Below, one piece after another: positions 61,954 to 64,000 of a DNA stretch of 64,000 nt. Position numbers and translations under genes: made by a program. Every line of letters starts with the position of its first letter. Position 1 is the stretch's first letter. Under the pieces are notes generated by a model. The model made no database searches, was not told where the DNA came from, and saw nothing but the letters and a program-made list of their open reading frames with translations. Source of the DNA: OM182 bacterium MED-G24 (GTDB taxonomy: Bacteria > Pseudomonadota > Gammaproteobacteria > Pseudomonadales > Azotimanducaceae). Where the stretch lies: the NCBI GenBank assembly GCA_002457275.1, contig NTKD01000001.1:1-64000 (forward strand), in the 5' to 3' direction.

Positions 61954-63477
61954 ATGATGCAACACGCCATCATCAAACGTATTCTAGACGCCAGCGTCTA
62001 CGACGTTGCAGTTGAAACACCGCTTGAAAAGGCCCCCTCTCTATCGGCGAGATTGGACAGCTCTATCCTTTTTAAGCGTGAAGATCTGCAGACGATATTC
62101 AGCTTCAAGATCCGCGGAGCCTACAACAAGATTCGGCTGTTGGCGCAAAAAGGCGTGCCTGGCGTGGTGACCGCCTCTGCCGGTAACCACGCACAAGGCG
62201 TGGCATTGTCTGCGCGCCAACTGGGCCTTCAGGCCTGTATTGTCATGGGGCGGGCGACACCTCAAATCAAGGTTAATGCGGCATCACGACTGGGGGCGGA
62301 GATCGTCCTTCACGGCGATACCTATGATGAGGCAGCTATCTATGCCGCGGACCTGGCACTGGAAAGGAACCTCGCTTACGTTCATCCCTTTGACGATCTG
62401 GATGTGATCGCGGGTCAGGGGACGATTGGTATGGAGATACTACGCCAGCATACGGGACCAATCTCGGCTATTTTCGTGCCAGTGGGTGGTGGTGGGCTGA
62501 TCGCCGGTGTTGGCTCTTATGTTCGGTATCTTCGACCGGAGGTGAAGATTATCGGTGTGGAAGCGGAGGGGTCAGCGAGCATGACCGAGGCTATCGCGGC
62601 CAAAAGGCGCGTCAGGTTGCCGCTTGAAACACTGGATCTGTTTGCGGATGGAACGGCCGTCAGACAGGTGGGTAAGGAGAGCTTCCGACTGGCGCGCCGC
62701 TGCATCGATGAGATGGTCACAGTCAACGTTGATGAGATCTGTGCGGCGGTGAAGGATGTCTTTGATGATACCCGGGTGTTGGCGGAACCGTCCGGAGCAT
62801 TGTCGGTGGCGGGTGTGAAACGCTATGTCGCTGAGCACGGCCCCATGGACGGATCCGCAGTCGCCATTGTCAGTGGCGCGAATGTGAATTTTGATCGTTT
62901 GCGACATATCAGCGAGCGCGCTGAGTCCGGTGAGTACCGTGAGATTCTGCTGGGGGTTGAGATTCCGGAGGAGCCCGGGAGTTTCCTGAAGTTTGCAAAC
63001 CAGATTGGTTCACGATCAATCACCGAGTTCAACTATCGGTTCGATGCGTCTTCAGCGGAGAATCCGGCACGCGTTCTGGTGGGTATTCAGACGTCGGATG
63101 ATGAAGACCGACGTGAATTGATCCGATCGCTCAGAAGTCACTACCCGGTGACCGATCTATCGGACAATGAGGTTGCGGTGCTGCATGTGCGCCATATGGT
63201 CGGTGGCCGATCGTCGGGTGTCAGCGGTGAACAGCTCTATCGATTCGAGTTTCCCGAGCGACCGGGCGCCCTGCTTGAGTTTCTCACGCGCCTGGGTGAT
63301 CGGTTTAACATCACCATGTTTCACTATCGTAACCACGGCGCAGCCGAAGGACGGGTGCTGGCAGGCATTGCGCTTCGACGGGGCGACAAGGGTGCGTTCC
63401 GGTCGCTGATGCAGGGTATTGGGTATCGACACTGGAATGAGAGCGATAATCCAGCGTACCGCATGTTCCTGGACTGA
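61954..63477 (+). CDS. ilvA: Threonine dehydratase, biosynthetic
   Basis: A 507-residue PLP enzyme that deaminates threonine to 2-oxobutanoate, the first step of isoleucine synthesis. The PLP lysine is Lys52 in [11 protein letters not shown], and the phosphate-binding loop is [13 protein letters not shown]. Two C-terminal ACT-like regulatory domains (about 325-500) mean isoleucine feedback is expected. ATG 61954 follows GTGGGAGA. Its imine product is the substrate of RidA, also encoded here. Confidence 0.97.
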   Translation: MMQHAIIKRILDASVYDVAVETPLEKAPSLSARLDSSILFKREDLQTIFSFKIRGAYNKIRLLAQKGVPGVVTASAGNHAQGVALSARQLGLQACIVMGRATPQIKVNAASRLGAEIVLHGDTYDEAAIYAADLALERNLAYVHPFDDLDVIAGQGTIGMEILRQHTGPISAIFVPVGGGGLIAGVGSYVRYLRPEVKIIGVEAEGSASMTEAIAAKRRVRLPLETLDLFADGTAVRQVGKESFRLARRCIDEMVTVNVDEICAAVKDVFDDTRVLAEPSGALSVAGVKRYVAEHGPMDGSAVAIVSGANVNFDRLRHISERAESGEYREILLGVEIPEEPGSFLKFANQIGSRSITEFNYRFDASSAENPARVLVGIQTSDDEDRRELIRSLRSHYPVTDLSDNEVAVLHVRHMVGGRSSGVSGEQLYRFEFPERPGALLEFLTRLGDRFNITMFHYRNHGAAEGRVLAGIALRRGDKGAFRSLMQGIGYRHWNESDNPAYRMFLD

Positions 63478-63498
63478 ATCGCCCGACACTGTCACCGA

Positions 63499-64000
63499 CT
63501 ATTCGTCTGGCGGATCAGAAGCTCGTTCTGTAGAGCCATCCTGAGCGATGAAAGCTGCATACTCCTCTACATAGGCGAGTTGTGTTGTGTCCGCGAGGCG
63601 ATCCACGTAGAGCCTGCCGATCAGATGGTCAAGCTCGTGTTGAAAAACCGTGGCGGTAAACCCTTGTGCCACGAGGGATTTCGCCTGGTTGTATTCGTCA
63701 ATGTAATCAATGCGTACATGCTGTGGACGCTCCACATACCCCATGAGTCCTGGCACCGACAAACAACCTTCCCAGTATCCCGCGGTCTCCGCGTCCAGCA
63801 CCGTCACCACTGGATTGATGTAGACGGCGAAGGGCAGGGCTTCGTGGTCACCGTAACGTGAACCTGACGCGGGTACCTCGATGACTGCTATCTGAACCGA
63901 CTCATTGATCTGGGGCGCAGCGAGTCCAATACCTCCTGCATTAGCCATCGTATCCTTCATGTCGGCGATCAGTGTCGCGAACGCGGGTGCCCCGATTTTC
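63499..64000 (-). CDS. def: Peptide deformylase (N-terminus beyond the window)
   Basis: The frame runs out of the right edge. Visible are GGIGLAAPQINES, EGCLSVPGLMGYVERP and FQHELDHLIGRLYVDR, the three deformylase motifs. The Cys of the second motif and the two His of the third bind the metal, so the enzyme should be active. It removes the formyl group from new proteins. It converges on ilvA with 21 bp between stops. Confidence 0.95.
   Translation of the reverse strand, partial: KIGAPAFATLIADMKDTMANAGGIGLAAPQINESVQIAVIEVPASGSRYGDHEALPFAVYINPVVTVLDAETAGYWEGCLSVPGLMGYVERPQHVRIDYIDEYNQAKSLVAQGFTATVFQHELDHLIGRLYVDRLADTTQLAYVEEYAAFIAQDGSTERASDPPDE

Overview
The window is a chromosomal segment of a gammaproteobacterium. 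The gene order strongly recalls that of Pseudomonas and its relatives: atp-glmUS, gmk-rpoZ-spoT-ridA-recG, rph-pyrE, slmA/argB/algC/dut/coaBC, radC-rpmBG-mutM-coaD-rsmD-ftsYEX-rpoH, trmB-hemW-rdgB, yggT-proC-yggS-pilT-pilU, ruvX-yqgE-tonB-gshB-pil/chp, and metF-metK-tkt-pgk-fba. Base composition looks moderately GC-rich by eye, apart from one clearly AT-rich insert. I cannot name a genus. I see no tRNA, rRNA, CRISPR array or recognisable transposase.

Layout. 1-9000: F1Fo ATP synthase (end of atpE through atpC), then glmU and glmS. 8980-9965: an AT-rich mini-insert at the 3' end of glmS, bounded by a 16-bp perfect inverted repeat and a near-copy of the last glmS codons, followed by a dead cupin gene. 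9965-17840: uvrD, a TRAP transporter (dctP on +, dctQM on - behind ubiA), a rubredoxin and a dicarboxylate/amino-acid symporter. 17845-24456 (-): recG, ridA, spoT, rpoZ, gmk, yicC. 24485-26532: rph, pyrE (apparent ATC start) and a pseudogene. 26567-31892 (-): tight operon coaBC, dut, split algC, argB, slmA. 31893-33400: radC pseudogene, rpmB, rpmG. 33533-41265: hyuA-like gene, mutM, coaD, rsmD, ftsY, ftsE, ftsX, rpoH. 41255-46875: DUF423 gene, trmB, hemW, rdgB, DUF4426 gene, yggT, proC, yggS. 46966-52440: pseudogenes of pilT, pilU and a chpC-like gene around an intact ruvX-yqgE-tonB-gshB block. 52468-64000: rsmE, metF, metK, tkt, pgk, fba, a D-2-hydroxyglutarate dehydrogenase-like gene, rpiA, ilvA and a partial def.

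Almost everything intact is core metabolism or information processing: energy conversion, cell-wall sugar precursors, nucleotides, the stringent response, ribosome and tRNA maturation, division and secretion, C1/SAM and glutathione synthesis, and carbon flow through tkt/pgk/fba. The striking feature is selective decay. Six pseudogenes can be read: a cupin gene, a DUF4124-like gene, radC, pilT, pilU and chpC. Three belong to type IV pilus retraction and its Chp signalling, so twitching motility has very probably been lost. Several genes that sit between these neighbours in Pseudomonas are also missing. This suggests a lineage that is shrinking its genome while keeping its core. The best candidates for something undescribed are the small inverted-repeat-bounded element at glmS and its membrane protein. 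No complete new multi-gene system is evident.
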